From: Micrococcales bacterium UBA7469
Lineage (GTDB): Bacteria > Actinomycetota > Actinomycetes > Actinomycetales > Microbacteriaceae
DNA length: 64,000 nucleotides
Assembly (NCBI GenBank): GCA_002479805.1
Contig: DLPB01000025.1
Coordinates: 70,278 to 134,277 of the forward strand
Direction: 5' to 3'
Part shown: positions 1 to 8,459 of the stretch, in pieces
Position numbering within the stretch: position 1 is the first letter of the stretch
How the letters are laid out: every line of letters starts with the position of its first letter
The notes under the pieces: generated by a model
Databases searched by the model: none
What the model was told of the DNA's origin: nothing
Seen by the model: only the letters and a program-made list of their open reading frames with translations
Program-made: the position numbers and the translations under genes

Positions 1-335
1 CCCAGCACGAACCAAAGCAACTGAAAGACGTAGCCATCGAGCCTGGGCATAAGTGGCAGCCAGAAGTCCGCAAAAACTCCCAGCAAAATGGCGTTCAAAA
101 TCGAACCGATGCCCGGCTTTACTTTTAGGGGAATCCAGGCCAACAGCACCATAACGCTGACCGCAATGGTGGATTGGCCAAAACTTAGTCCAGTTTGCTT
201 TGAAATTCCCTGCGCTAAGACGTCCCAGGGAGCCAGTCCAATCGAAGCGTGGACCATCATCGCGATTCCGATTCCATAGATGAACAGTCCGAGGTTGAGC
301 GTTAGAAAGCGAATCACGAAATTAGACTGAGCCAT
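1..335 (-). CDS. YczE/YitT-type integral membrane protein (3' end outside window)
   Basis: The minus strand is open from an ATG at 335 to the window edge, giving 111 codons with no stop. The N-terminal part is strongly hydrophobic, with two or three membrane helices visible. It carries the GLFIYGIGIAMMV and ASIGLAPWDVL patterns typical of the YczE/YyaS/YitT-like membrane protein family. The function of the family is not established; some members lie beside transporters or antibiotic clusters. The start codon is 22 bases from the divergent glycerophosphodiesterase gene. A TAATCT hexamer seven bases before the ATG suggests a leaderless transcript. The C-terminus is missing, so the family call rests on the N-terminal third to half. 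Confidence 0.7.
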   Translation of the reverse strand, partial: MAQSNFVIRFLTLNLGLFIYGIGIAMMVHASIGLAPWDVLAQGISKQTGLSFGQSTIAVSVMVLLAWIPLKVKPGIGSILNAILLGVFADFWLPLMPRLDGYVFQLLWFVL

Positions 336-342
336 AGCTCAA

Positions 343-348
343 AGATTA
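343..348 (-). promoter_or_regulatory. Probable -10 element (TAATCT) for the YczE-like gene
   Basis: TAATCT on the minus strand ends seven bases before the ATG at 335, and there is no Shine-Dalgarno sequence. This is the spacing expected for leaderless transcription in Actinobacteria. Other genes in this window show the same arrangement. No convincing -35 was seen. Confidence 0.4.
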
Positions 349-357
349 GGGGCAGTC

Positions 358-1116
358 TTGTCAGAATTCGTTAGCAAAAGCTATTTTGCAACCCCTCGCC
401 CGCATCTGCTTGCCCACCGCGGCCTGAGTCAGCATCGAAGTGACGTCGATGAAAATTCCATTGAGGCTTTCGAGGAAGCCCTGAAACACGGTGCCACTCA
501 CATTGAATCCGATGTTCACGCCACCAAAGACGGCATCGCGGTGCTTTTTCACGATGACGATTTGGAGCGAGTTGCTGGGCTCCCCCTGAAAATCAGTGAA
601 CTTACACTTTCGGAGCTCCAGGCCCTTTCGTTGACCCACGGTTCAAAGGTGCCGAGCCTTCTAGAGGTGCTGCAGCGATTCCCAAACCTTAGGTTGAATC
701 TTGACGTGAAGGCTGAGGCGGGCTGTAAGGCAACCGCCGATGCAATCAATCAGCTTGGCGCTTTCAATCGCGTTTTGGTATCCAGCTTTTCAAAATCCAG
801 AAGGTTGTCGACTCTAAAGCTCCTGGGCTCACCTGTCGCAACCAGTGCATCCAGTAGCGAAGTTCTGGCGCTTTGGATCAGTCACTGCTTATTCGGATTG
901 GGATCTGCGGCATTAGCAAAGAACTTCGACGCCATTCAGATTCCTAGGAGTTTCGGGCCGATTCGGCTGGACACTCGGCGCTTTATCGCTCGAGCTCGCA
1001 AGCTGGGTCTAGAGGTTCATTTCTGGACAGTAAATCAGCCATCGGAGGGCCAGCTTTTGCTTGAGCGGGGAGCAACCGGCATCGTCTCGGACCGAGTCGA
1101 TCTATTTCATTTCTGA
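358..1116 (+). CDS. Glycerophosphodiester phosphodiesterase family protein
   Basis: A 252-residue GDPD-family protein that hydrolyses glycerophosphodiesters from phospholipid head groups to glycerol-3-phosphate and an alcohol. The catalytic set is visible: His20-Arg21 in LLAHRG, Glu50 and Asp52 in IESDVH, and His65 in FHDD. The C-terminal barrel strands (VHFWTVN, GATGIVSDR) are also typical. No signal peptide is evident, so it is probably cytoplasmic. The start is TTG, with an AGGGG Shine-Dalgarno sequence about five bases upstream. It is divergent from the YczE-like gene and stands alone. Length and motifs fit the bacterial UgpQ type, but the substrate is unknown. Confidence 0.88.
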   Translation: MSEFVSKSYFATPRPHLLAHRGLSQHRSDVDENSIEAFEEALKHGATHIESDVHATKDGIAVLFHDDDLERVAGLPLKISELTLSELQALSLTHGSKVPSLLEVLQRFPNLRLNLDVKAEAGCKATADAINQLGAFNRVLVSSFSKSRRLSTLKLLGSPVATSASSSEVLALWISHCLFGLGSAALAKNFDAIQIPRSFGPIRLDTRRFIARARKLGLEVHFWTVNQPSEGQLLLERGATGIVSDRVDLFHF

Positions 1117-1142
1117 GCGCTTGCTGTGAATTGCATGTTTTA

Positions 1143-1168
1143 GGAATGACCAGCGCCACTCGTTAGTT
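1143..1168 (+). promoter_or_regulatory. SigR/SigH-type ECF promoter of rbpA (GGAAT-N18-GTT)
   Basis: GGAAT at 1143-1147, exactly 18 bases, then GTT at 1166-1168, ending nine bases before the rbpA ATG. This is the published consensus for Streptomyces SigR and the related mycobacterial SigH, thiol-oxidative stress sigma factors. In Streptomyces rbpA is a known SigR target. No Shine-Dalgarno sequence is present, so the transcript is probably leaderless. The match is read directly from the sequence; use by a SigR orthologue is inferred. Confidence 0.65.
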
Positions 1169-1177
1169 GGCTTGTGC

Positions 1178-1537
1178 ATGGCTGAATCAATGCGCGGTAT
1201 GAGACTAGGTTCGCAATCACTAGAAAGCGATCGCGGAGTCGAACTTGCCTCCAGGCAAACCTGCGAGTTCCGCTGCCAGCAGGGCCACACCTTTCCAGTT
1301 ATTTTCTCGATGGAAGCGGAACTGCCTCAGACCTGGGAATGTTCGGACTGCGGTTCGGTGGCAGTAAGACTTGAAAACGGTGTCGAAATTGAAGTCACCG
1401 GAATGCAGGTGGACGAAAAGCGCTCGCACTACGACATGGTTTTGGAGCGACGCACTCGTGAAGAGCTCGAAGAACTTCTGGCTGAGGTCCTGGCGGAAAT
1501 GCGCGAACGTCGCTCACGCGGCAGACTCACCGCCTAA
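1178..1537 (+). CDS. rbpA: RNA polymerase-binding protein RbpA
   Basis: A protein of about 119 residues. In other Actinobacteria RbpA binds RNA polymerase and the principal sigma factor and helps form and stabilise the open promoter complex. Visible parts are the N-terminal MRGMRLGSQS basic tail, a core with zinc-ligand-like Cys and His residues (FRCQQGH, WECSDCG), and the C-terminal sigma-interaction helix with SHYDMVLERR and TREELEELL. I chose ATG 1178, giving MAESMRGMRLG. It matches the family N-terminus better than TTG 1172, and the SigR-type promoter ends just before it. The gene is convergent with ppm1, with an 11-base 3' overlap. The rbpA/ppm1 neighbourhood matches Rv2050/Rv2051c of M. 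tuberculosis. A second RbpA-family gene lies at 41477-41869. Confidence 0.93.
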   Translation: MAESMRGMRLGSQSLESDRGVELASRQTCEFRCQQGHTFPVIFSMEAELPQTWECSDCGSVAVRLENGVEIEVTGMQVDEKRSHYDMVLERRTREELEELLAEVLAEMRERRSRGRLTA

Positions 1538-2237
1538 AAAGGCGCCTAATCCCCCAGCGGGTCGCCAGCACAAAGGCCTCCAAAACAATCGCTAATGTCA
1601 TTTTGCTGGAGCCGTTTTCGCGCTCTACGAAGTGAATCGGAACCTCAGTGATTTGGCCCCTCAACTCAAGCACGTTCTTGGTCATCTCCACCTGAAAGCC
1701 ATAGCCCTGGGCCGCAACATCACTCAGTGGCAATTGAATCAGCAGCTCTTTGCCGTATATGCGAAAGCCGGCGGTTAGATCGCCCAGGTCTGAGCCAAGC
1801 ATTTTGGCGGCATAAAAATTGCCAAATCGAGATATTGCCTTTCGGTACCAGGGCCAGTTGTGCACCTCTCCCCCGAGTATCCAGCGCGAACCGATCACCA
1901 ATCCGGCTTTGCTTGCCTGCGAGAGTAACTTGGGAAGGTCTTCCGTTCGGTGACTGCCATCGGCATCCATTTGCACGAAGAGCTCGAAATCCCTTGCCAA
2001 TCCCCATTCCATGCCGGCGAGGTAGGCCTTACCGAGCCCCTGCTTCTGGTCTCTGTGCAGCACATGGGTGCCCGGATGAATCTCTGAGAGTCGGGTCGCC
2101 AGGGCTCCAGTTCCATCAGGGCTATTGTCATCGATTATCAAAAGCTCAATGCCTTGGTTGTAGCGAAACAGTTCGGTGACCGAGCGCTCGAGGGTTTCGA
2201 TCTCGTTATAGGTGGGCATCATGACCAGGGTCTTCAT
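1527..2237 (-). CDS. ppm1: Polyprenol monophosphomannose synthase
   Basis: A 236-residue GT2-family glycosyltransferase, dolichol-phosphate-mannose synthase type. It transfers mannose from GDP-mannose to polyprenyl phosphate, the lipid donor for lipoglycans and protein O-mannosylation. Visible motifs are PTYNE near residue 8, LIIDDNSPDGT near 33, and the metal-binding MDADGSH near 90. There is no multi-helix membrane domain, so it is probably membrane-associated through its partner or an amphipathic segment. It overlaps lnt by four bases (ATGA), implying translational coupling. In mycobacteria the same two activities are fused in one polypeptide (Rv2051c). Here they are separate genes. Confidence 0.92.
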   Translation of the reverse strand: MKTLVMMPTYNEIETLERSVTELFRYNQGIELLIIDDNSPDGTGALATRLSEIHPGTHVLHRDQKQGLGKAYLAGMEWGLARDFELFVQMDADGSHRTEDLPKLLSQASKAGLVIGSRWILGGEVHNWPWYRKAISRFGNFYAAKMLGSDLGDLTAGFRIYGKELLIQLPLSDVAAQGYGFQVEMTKNVLELRGQITEVPIHFVERENGSSKMTLAIVLEAFVLATRWGIRRLFRR

Positions 2238-3733
2238 TTTTTGCGCCTTAGACCCAAACCGACAAACCCTGCGGCCAGCAGTGCATTTACAGCATCAAAC
2301 CAAAGGCCAAATGAAGTGGCCGGGGTGCTGCCTTGAATCAGTGGCAGATTTTGGATCATCGCGTCTGCGGTGTACCAGGTGAGTTCATCCAGCACCGAGC
2401 CGTCTGGAAGATAGATAGCACTTAGCCCAACGGTGGAAATATTCACCACCGCACGACCGGTTTCAATCGCACGTAACCTCGCGATGGCGGCCTGCTGGAA
2501 GGTCTCGTCACTGTAGCCAAAGTCGGCGTTGTTGGTTTGCGAAAGAATCAGCTGGGCACCCTCGCGAGCAAGACCTCGGGGAATGTCATCCGCAGCAATT
2601 TCAAAACAAATTAGGCTTCCGACCACAAACTTGTCAGTGGCAAAAATCCCATCTCGAGTGCCAAAAGAGTATCCCCTGGGGACTAGGTCAATTAGCTCCG
2701 GGGCCAGACTGCGCCAGAAAGGTCGATCGGGTACATACTCAGCAAATGGCACCGGTCGCTTTTTGTCGTAGTAGTCGGTTGGGCCAACTCCGGGTTCCCA
2801 GAAGATGGTTGAGTTGTAGACATCCTCACCTGAAGCGGTGATGGTGCCAAAGGTTATCGGTGCGTCATACTGCGCCACCAAAGTTTCTATTTCAGCCCTG
2901 GCTTGCGGTGATACCAAAGGCGAAAGATCCGAGGCATTCTCCGGCCAGACGATCAGATCCAACTTCTCATCATCTGGAATATTGGCGTAGCTGGCGTCAA
3001 GGTGATTTTGCAGGATTGTGCCGCGGTCATGATTTGCGAATAGCCCCGCCAACGCATTCCCCTGCACCGCAGCGATCCTGATCTCCCCCACCTGTTCAGT
3101 TCCCCAACCAATCGGGGTCAATGCTGGAATCAGGGCCGTCACTGCGGCAACGGCCGAGAGGGCCACAATCTTTTCTGGCTTACGCCGGCGAAGCTCAATC
3201 ACCACCAGTGCCAGCAGCACAGAAATAAGGGCCATGGCAAATGTGATCAGCGAGATACCGCCCCACCAGGCGTATTTGGCAAACCAACCATCAGCCTGGG
3301 TCATGCCCAGCCGCGACCAGGGGAATCCCCCGTACGGGAAATTGGACCCCAACCACTCGCGCAGCGTCCAGACGCTGGCTGCGGCTAAAGCAAAGCCGAG
3401 TAAACCCAAACCCTTGGGCTTGAGGCGCTTGTATAACCAGGCGGTTAGTCCAACACCGAAAGCGAAGTAAATAGACATCAGTGTGCTCAGTGCAATCAGG
3501 GGAACCGGCCCGAGATAAAGCGCTAGCCATTCGATGTGCGTGATGTAGTAAATCTGACCCGAAATAAAACCTAGGGCCGATGCCGCCCAAAACCCCATCC
3601 CCCTGGTTGCTAAAAAGATCAGGCCCGGAATAAACAGTGCGAGAATCCAAACGCCCTCGGTGGGGAATGCAAATAGCGCCAGGGCGGACCCTAATACGGC
3701 CAGCGGGATTCGCCAAAGCAACTGCATCATCAC
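2234..3733 (-). CDS. lnt: Apolipoprotein N-acyltransferase
   Basis: A 499-residue membrane enzyme that N-acylates the diacylglyceryl-cysteine of lipoproteins. The N-terminal 200 residues hold about six hydrophobic helices, followed by a nitrilase-fold domain. The expected catalytic triad is visible: Glu265 (WPENASD), Lys324/325 (YDKKRPVPFAEY) and Cys376 (SLICFEIA). One more helix lies at the C-terminus. The start is GTG 3733 followed by two Met codons, with no clear Shine-Dalgarno sequence. A TAAGCT hexamer lies six bases upstream, so a leaderless transcript is possible even though helY ends only 16 bases away. The FKBP lipoprotein encoded at 9409-10380 is a likely client. Confidence 0.93.
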   Translation of the reverse strand: MMMQLLWRIPLAVLGSALALFAFPTEGVWILALFIPGLIFLATRGMGFWAASALGFISGQIYYITHIEWLALYLGPVPLIALSTLMSIYFAFGVGLTAWLYKRLKPKGLGLLGFALAAASVWTLREWLGSNFPYGGFPWSRLGMTQADGWFAKYAWWGGISLITFAMALISVLLALVVIELRRRKPEKIVALSAVAAVTALIPALTPIGWGTEQVGEIRIAAVQGNALAGLFANHDRGTILQNHLDASYANIPDDEKLDLIVWPENASDLSPLVSPQARAEIETLVAQYDAPITFGTITASGEDVYNSTIFWEPGVGPTDYYDKKRPVPFAEYVPDRPFWRSLAPELIDLVPRGYSFGTRDGIFATDKFVVGSLICFEIAADDIPRGLAREGAQLILSQTNNADFGYSDETFQQAAIARLRAIETGRAVVNISTVGLSAIYLPDGSVLDELTWYTADAMIQNLPLIQGSTPATSFGLWFDAVNALLAAGFVGLGLRRKK

Positions 3734-3749
3734 CGAAGTAGCTTAAAAC

Positions 3750-6194
3750 CTAGACGTGATAGCTATAGGCAACGATGCCGCGTTTGACCTGATCCATAGC
3801 ATCGTAGGCGGTCTTCGCGACCTCAGGGTCTGCACCCTTGGAGATCTGGTCCAGAAGGTCAATTAGCTGCTTGGTCCAGCGAATAAAGTCACCGGGAAGC
3901 AAACCGGAGAGCTTCAATACATCGTCAAGCCTTGCTCCAGACGCCCAACGGTAAATCGCCCAGGAGATCCCCAGCTCAAGTTGAGTCTCCTTCGGTAATC
4001 GGTACTTGGTTTGAAGTTCGAGCAATTCTTCCTGAATGGCCTCGGTCTGCGCCAGCACCTCAGCGAAGTTACCTTTGGGAAGCTTGGGGTCGTATTCCGC
4101 CTCGTCACGTCGACCTTCGTAAACCAACGCCATCGCCATGGCGGCTAGGTTGGCAGGATCTAACTTGCTCCAAACTCCTCGGTTGAGACACTCCGCAATC
4201 AAAAGGTCACGTTCGCCGTAAATCTTTGCCAGCCGCTGTCCCTTGGCAGTTATCTCCAAATCATCTGCGTCCTGCAGCATGTAGCCGAGGTCTGTTAGAA
4301 GTAGGCAAATTCGCTGGAAGGTCTTGGCTACCTGGTTAGTGCGACCTTCAATGGCTGCAATGGTGCCCTCGATCTCCTTGCGAAGCTTTTGGTAGCGCTC
4401 CCCCCATCGGGCGTGTGCCTCGCGGTCAGAACAGCCGTGACATGGGTGGGCACGCATCGCCTTCTTGAGATCCGCGATGTCGTTGTCGATGCGACGTAGT
4501 GAGCGCGAATTACGAATATCTTTGCCAGCACGGTGCTTTGCGCTGACTCCGCTGCGCTCCAGATCGCTCAGTTCACGCCTGAGGGACGAGTACTCCACGA
4601 AGTCGCCCAGGTGACACTGCATGGCCTCCTCATAGCCCTCCAGGGACTCCTGTTTTTCAGAGATCGAGCGCGCCAGTCCAACCACCGAGCGGTCGGCTTG
4701 AAACTGAGCGAAAGACTTTTCCAAAATCTTGCTGGCCCGATTTGCTCCGAAGGCAGCGGTTAGATTGACCGCCATGTTGTAAGTCGGCCTAAACGAACTG
4801 TTCAGCGGGTAGGTGCGCTTGGATGCCAGCCCTGCCACCACATTCGGATCAAGCTGAGCGCCCCAAAGAATGACGCTGTGACCCTCGATGTCAATGCCGC
4901 GGCGGCCGGCTCGACCAGTAAGCTGGGTGTACTCCCCCGGAGTGATGGCAACCCTGGATTCACCGTTGAATTTATCTAGACGCTCCAAGACGACGGTTCT
5001 GGCTGGCATGTTGATGCCAAGCGCCAGGGTCTCGGTGGCAAATACCACCTTGACCAGTTTTCTAAGAAACAGCTCTTCAACGACCTCTTTGAACGCCGGC
5101 AGCATTCCCGCGTGATGGGCTGCAAATCCGCGCTCCAGGGAGGCTAGCCAGTCAAAGTAGCCGAGAGTATCTAAGTCCTCATCTTGAATCGACTGACATC
5201 TGGCATCAACCAACCGCCGGATCTCCTGCTGCTCCTCTTTGGAGGTGAGTCGAATTCCATAGCGCCTGCATGCCTCCACAGCTTTTTCGCAACCTGCTCT
5301 GGAAAAGATAAAGAAAATTGCTGGCAACAGCTCAAGCTCTTCAAGCTCGAGAACTACCTCTGGTTTTTCTAGTTTTGGGAACTGACTCTGATTGCGATTT
5401 CTATCTTGGGGTGAATACTGCTTGCCTCCCCATTTGCCTGAGCGCCTGATTGGTCCACGTGCGCGGGCTTGGTGCTTGCGCAGTAGCTCAGGATTAACGT
5501 TTCCCTTTTTTGAACCCGGCTCAAATAGTTCGAGCAGTTCATCCCCCAGCATCACGTGCTGATGCAGCGGCACCGGTCGGTGCTCCGAGACCACGATTTG
5601 AGTATTGCCGCGCACCTCGCCCAACCAAGCGCCAAACTCCTCGGCGTTCGAGACCGTGGCCGAGAGCGAGACCACCTTGACATCCTTGGGCAGGTGCAAA
5701 ATCACCTCTTCCCAAACTGCTCCTCGGAAGCGATCGGCAAGGTAATGCACCTCATCCATCACCACATACCCCAGGTCGCGAAGCGATGTCGAGGTGGCAT
5801 AGATCATGTTCCTGAGCACCTCGGTGGTCATAACCACAATCGGCGCATCGGAGTTGTTGTTGGAGTCACCGGTTAGTAGTCCAACCATGTCTTTTCCATA
5901 CCTGGCGGCGAGCTCGGCAAACTTTTGATTACTCAGCGCTTTGATCGGAGTGGTGTAGAAAACTTTCTGACCGCTGGCAACCGCGAGATGGATCGCAAAC
6001 TCCCCGACGATGGTCTTGCCAGCGCCCGTGGGTGCAGCCACCAGCACGTTAGAGCCGCTCTCTAGGGCGATACAGGACTGTTCTTGAAAGTCATCGAGGG
6101 GAAACTTCAGGGTTGCGCTGAAGTTGGCAAGCTCCTTGCCCTTTGCTCTTACTTTTGCTCGCTGATAACGCTCGGAAGGTGAAAGATCACTCAA
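3750..6194 (-). CDS. helY: Ski2-like DEAD/DEAH-box RNA helicase HelY
   Basis: A superfamily 2 helicase of about 814 residues. The order is Walker A (AAPTGAGKT), DEVH box (VVMDEVHYLAD), SATVSNAEEF motif III, a second RecA domain (GLAAHHAG-like block, ALGINMPARTVV, QLTGRAGRRG), and a C-terminal arch/DSHCT-like region. Family members unwind RNA in RNA-turnover complexes; the bacterial role is poorly defined. The frame stays open up to ATG 6248, but the extra N-terminal residues look like tatC read in another frame. TTG 6194, overlapping the tatC stop by eight bases, begins close to the conserved LSPSERYQ segment and is preferred. The tatA-tatC-helY order is conserved with mycobacteria. Confidence 0.9.
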   Translation of the reverse strand: MSDLSPSERYQRAKVRAKGKELANFSATLKFPLDDFQEQSCIALESGSNVLVAAPTGAGKTIVGEFAIHLAVASGQKVFYTTPIKALSNQKFAELAARYGKDMVGLLTGDSNNNSDAPIVVMTTEVLRNMIYATSTSLRDLGYVVMDEVHYLADRFRGAVWEEVILHLPKDVKVVSLSATVSNAEEFGAWLGEVRGNTQIVVSEHRPVPLHQHVMLGDELLELFEPGSKKGNVNPELLRKHQARARGPIRRSGKWGGKQYSPQDRNRNQSQFPKLEKPEVVLELEELELLPAIFFIFSRAGCEKAVEACRRYGIRLTSKEEQQEIRRLVDARCQSIQDEDLDTLGYFDWLASLERGFAAHHAGMLPAFKEVVEELFLRKLVKVVFATETLALGINMPARTVVLERLDKFNGESRVAITPGEYTQLTGRAGRRGIDIEGHSVILWGAQLDPNVVAGLASKRTYPLNSSFRPTYNMAVNLTAAFGANRASKILEKSFAQFQADRSVVGLARSISEKQESLEGYEEAMQCHLGDFVEYSSLRRELSDLERSGVSAKHRAGKDIRNSRSLRRIDNDIADLKKAMRAHPCHGCSDREAHARWGERYQKLRKEIEGTIAAIEGRTNQVAKTFQRICLLLTDLGYMLQDADDLEITAKGQRLAKIYGERDLLIAECLNRGVWSKLDPANLAAMAMALVYEGRRDEAEYDPKLPKGNFAEVLAQTEAIQEELLELQTKYRLPKETQLELGISWAIYRWASGARLDDVLKLSGLLPGDFIRWTKQLIDLLDQISKGADPEVAKTAYDAMDQVKRGIVAYSYHV

Positions 6195-6975
6195 CTTCGA
6201 GCTCTTCGCCAAGCAGCTTGGCATCGCGTCGAGCGCGACGCTTGTCATTTAGCACTGATACACCAACGGCCACAAAGTAAAGCGCTGAAAGTGGGCCCAT
6301 CAGCAGGAACATCGACATTGGGTCGGCGGTAGGCGTTGCCAAAGCCGAGACACAGGCGATGATGAATACTGCCAAGCGCCAACCCTTGAGAATCGCCATG
6401 CCAGTCAACAGGTTTGCGAAGTTCAGCAGCACCAGCAGCACCGGCATTACAAACGCTAGACCGAACACTAAGACGATGCGGATCGCAAACAAGATGTACT
6501 CGCTTGCGTTGATGACGTTCGAGCTGCCCTCGGGGGTAAATCCAATCAGGACGACCACGAAGCTTGGTAGTGATGTCCAGGCAATATAGGCACCGGTCAG
6601 AAACAGCGGGACAGAGCTAAAAACAAATCCCAGGGTGAAGCGGCGCTCGCGAGTCTTGAGTCCCGGCGACACAAATGCCCACAGGTTGTATAGCCAAAAA
6701 GGTGAGGTGATTAGCACTCCGAGGAATATCGAAACTTGAATTCTCAGGTCAAACGCCGAAACCACAGTTCCGAAATTGACAATTGCCTCGATGCCCCTGG
6801 CCTTGGTCACCTCTAGCAGTGGGGCTTGAAGTAGCTTGAAGACTGGTTCAAATAGGAACCAGCCGATGACGGTACCGACTACTAGGAAGGCCGCCGACCA
6901 AGAAAGTCTGATTCGTAGCTCTCGCAGGTGAGAGCCAAGGGACATGCGGCGCTCTTTATCTTTGCGCCCGAACAT
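6187..6975 (-). CDS. tatC: Sec-independent (Tat) translocase subunit TatC
   Basis: A 262-residue multi-spanning membrane protein that recognises twin-arginine signal peptides. It begins with the family's SLGSHLRELRIRL segment, whose conserved acidic residue takes part in signal binding. Six hydrophobic helices follow, including FWLYNLWAFVSPGL, another diagnostic motif. The C-terminal tail is cytoplasmic and charged. Its start overlaps the tatA stop by one base (TAATG). No tatB is present in this window; it is usually encoded elsewhere in Actinobacteria. Confidence 0.94.
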   Translation of the reverse strand: MFGRKDKERRMSLGSHLRELRIRLSWSAAFLVVGTVIGWFLFEPVFKLLQAPLLEVTKARGIEAIVNFGTVVSAFDLRIQVSIFLGVLITSPFWLYNLWAFVSPGLKTRERRFTLGFVFSSVPLFLTGAYIAWTSLPSFVVVLIGFTPEGSSNVINASEYILFAIRIVLVFGLAFVMPVLLVLLNFANLLTGMAILKGWRLAVFIIACVSALATPTADPMSMFLLMGPLSALYFVAVGVSVLNDKRRARRDAKLLGEELEVE

Positions 6976-7196
6976 TAGCCTTGCTTCTGCTCGCCCTCAG
7001 GGGTCACTTCGGCGTCAACTGCGGCAGCCTCAGGCTTTGCCTCAGCAATCTTTGGCTTGGCCTCGGTGCCAATTTCCTTCTTGAAGATGCGCATTGACTG
7101 AGCCATGCTCTTTGCCAAGCCAGGCAGCTTAGGAGCGCCCCACAACAGCAAAACGATTGCCAGAATAATGATCCATTCCCAGCCCTGAAGTCTCAT
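6975..7196 (-). CDS. tatA: Twin-arginine translocase pore subunit TatA
   Basis: 73 residues: a short N-terminal transmembrane helix (WEWIIILAIVLLLWG), the hinge APKLPGLAKSM, an amphipathic helix, and a charged tail rich in Lys, Glu and Ala. This is the classical TatA/E layout, which oligomerises to form the protein-conducting patch. The APKLP hinge and short tail favour TatA over TatB. It is followed directly by tatC and preceded by a small membrane protein gene four bases upstream. Confidence 0.93.
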   Translation of the reverse strand: MRLQGWEWIIILAIVLLLWGAPKLPGLAKSMAQSMRIFKKEIGTEAKPKIAEAKPEAAAVDAEVTPEGEQKQG

Positions 7197-7200
7197 GCGA

Positions 7201-7512
7201 TTACCTCTTGTCCAAATTCATTTGGTTTAAACGTTCAATCAGTCTACGCCTTCGTGCCTCGACGGCATCGCGCTTTGCGTTCTTGAGTTGCTCACGCTTT
7301 GCTAACACTTCGGTAAGGTCAGCCGTGGTGTGATTTTTGGCCGCGATGAACTCACGTTCAATTGGTTCGGCAAGCAGTGCGAGATTTGAATTCAGTGGCA
7401 CGGCTGCGGCTTGAAGCCCCTTCAGGCTCAAAAAGAGCCGATACCCAACCAGCACCAGCCAGTAAAGGCTCGCAAAAATGGCAGCTAGGCCAATAAACCA
7501 AGACCAATTCAT
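7201..7512 (-). CDS. Small membrane-anchored coiled-coil protein of unknown function
   Basis: 103 residues. One N-terminal transmembrane helix (about residues 5-28) is followed by a charged, probably helical cytoplasmic region rich in Lys, Arg and Glu that ends in RRRRLIERLNQMNLDKR. I recognise no named domain. It overlaps pafC by four bases (ATGA) and precedes tatA by four bases, so it is cotranscribed with both. Position and shape could suit a Tat-associated or envelope accessory role, but nothing in the sequence proves that. Confidence 0.75.
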   Translation of the reverse strand: MNWSWFIGLAAIFASLYWLVLVGYRLFLSLKGLQAAAVPLNSNLALLAEPIEREFIAAKNHTTADLTEVLAKREQLKNAKRDAVEARRRRLIERLNQMNLDKR

Positions 7513-8459
7513 TCGTCAGCCACCTGGGTCCCCTCAAGGCTCTTGGCTGCAAACTCCCTTACCGCCTGTCTCGCACTGTCAGGAGCCACTACCTCAACCG
7601 CTCCCCCGTATCGCACAACGTGCCTCGCAATTGCCGCGATGTTGCCAACTTTGATAAAGCCGTGAATTTTGCCGTCTTTTTTAGTCACTGGGCCGGCCAC
7701 GGGGAAATTCCAGAAGATCTCACCAGCCTGATTCTCGGCTATCAACTCAACGAGTTCACCCTCACCGGTGCCATAGACCTCATCGGGGATTACTTCATTT
7801 TTAGCCAGGTCAGATATGGTCGTCTCGGTCGCGATCAGGTTTGAGGTGCGCTCGATTCGGAAGGTCCTCAGCGCCTCAGAATCTAGGCAATATCCGCGGA
7901 GATAGTGCTTATTGCCAACCAAATCGATTCGCAGTGGATCGACCCTACGTTGCGATTTCTTACCTAGCTGGTTGATGTAGTCAAACTGAACCTGCTTTTG
8001 CTCAAGGATCGCTTGCCTGAGGATCTCCAGCTCGTCAACATCTACCGATGGCCGGGCCACAACTCGATTTACTACCTCGCCGCTCAGTGCTGCTCGCAGT
8101 TCCGAAAGGGCTTTATTGCCCTCGAATTCTTCCAAACTGGCAAGATATTCCAACCCGATTGCCAGTGAGGTTTGCTGGTAGCGACTGAGGGCTGGGGTTT
8201 GCTCCAGGTTGGCGCCACCGACTGAGAAATCGACAATGCCTTCTTCAAAAGCGTCGTAGTTCAAATAGAAATGTGATTGAGGAGAGGTTAGGTCCTCACT
8301 GTTGGTGATCGCGAAGACCGCCTTTTGAATCACCTTTTCGCTGACGGCAAAGTGCTCGGCGAGCTCGGAAGTTTTGATACCTCCGGACTTCAACACCAAC
8401 CCGACGATCGCGAGAGCTAGGTTGAAAAGACCATCACCGTCGATTTCTTGTTTAGGCAT
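7509..8459 (-). CDS. pafC: WYL-domain transcriptional regulator PafC
   Basis: 316 residues with an N-terminal winged-helix region (about residues 8-60) and a WYL-type ligand-sensing domain in the second half (VQFDYINQLGKKSQRRVDPLRI, KHYLRGYCLDSEALRTFRIER), followed by a C-terminal WCX-like extension. It pairs with the adjacent pafB, overlapping by eight bases. In mycobacteria PafB and PafC form a heterodimer that activates many DNA-damage genes independently of LexA. The name comes from pupylation loci, but no proteasome genes are present here. Confidence 0.88.
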   Translation of the reverse strand: MPKQEIDGDGLFNLALAIVGLVLKSGGIKTSELAEHFAVSEKVIQKAVFAITNSEDLTSPQSHFYLNYDAFEEGIVDFSVGGANLEQTPALSRYQQTSLAIGLEYLASLEEFEGNKALSELRAALSGEVVNRVVARPSVDVDELEILRQAILEQKQVQFDYINQLGKKSQRRVDPLRIDLVGNKHYLRGYCLDSEALRTFRIERTSNLIATETTISDLAKNEVIPDEVYGTGEGELVELIAENQAGEIFWNFPVAGPVTKKDGKIHGFIKVGNIAAIARHVVRYGGAVEVVAPDSARQAVREFAAKSLEGTQVADE

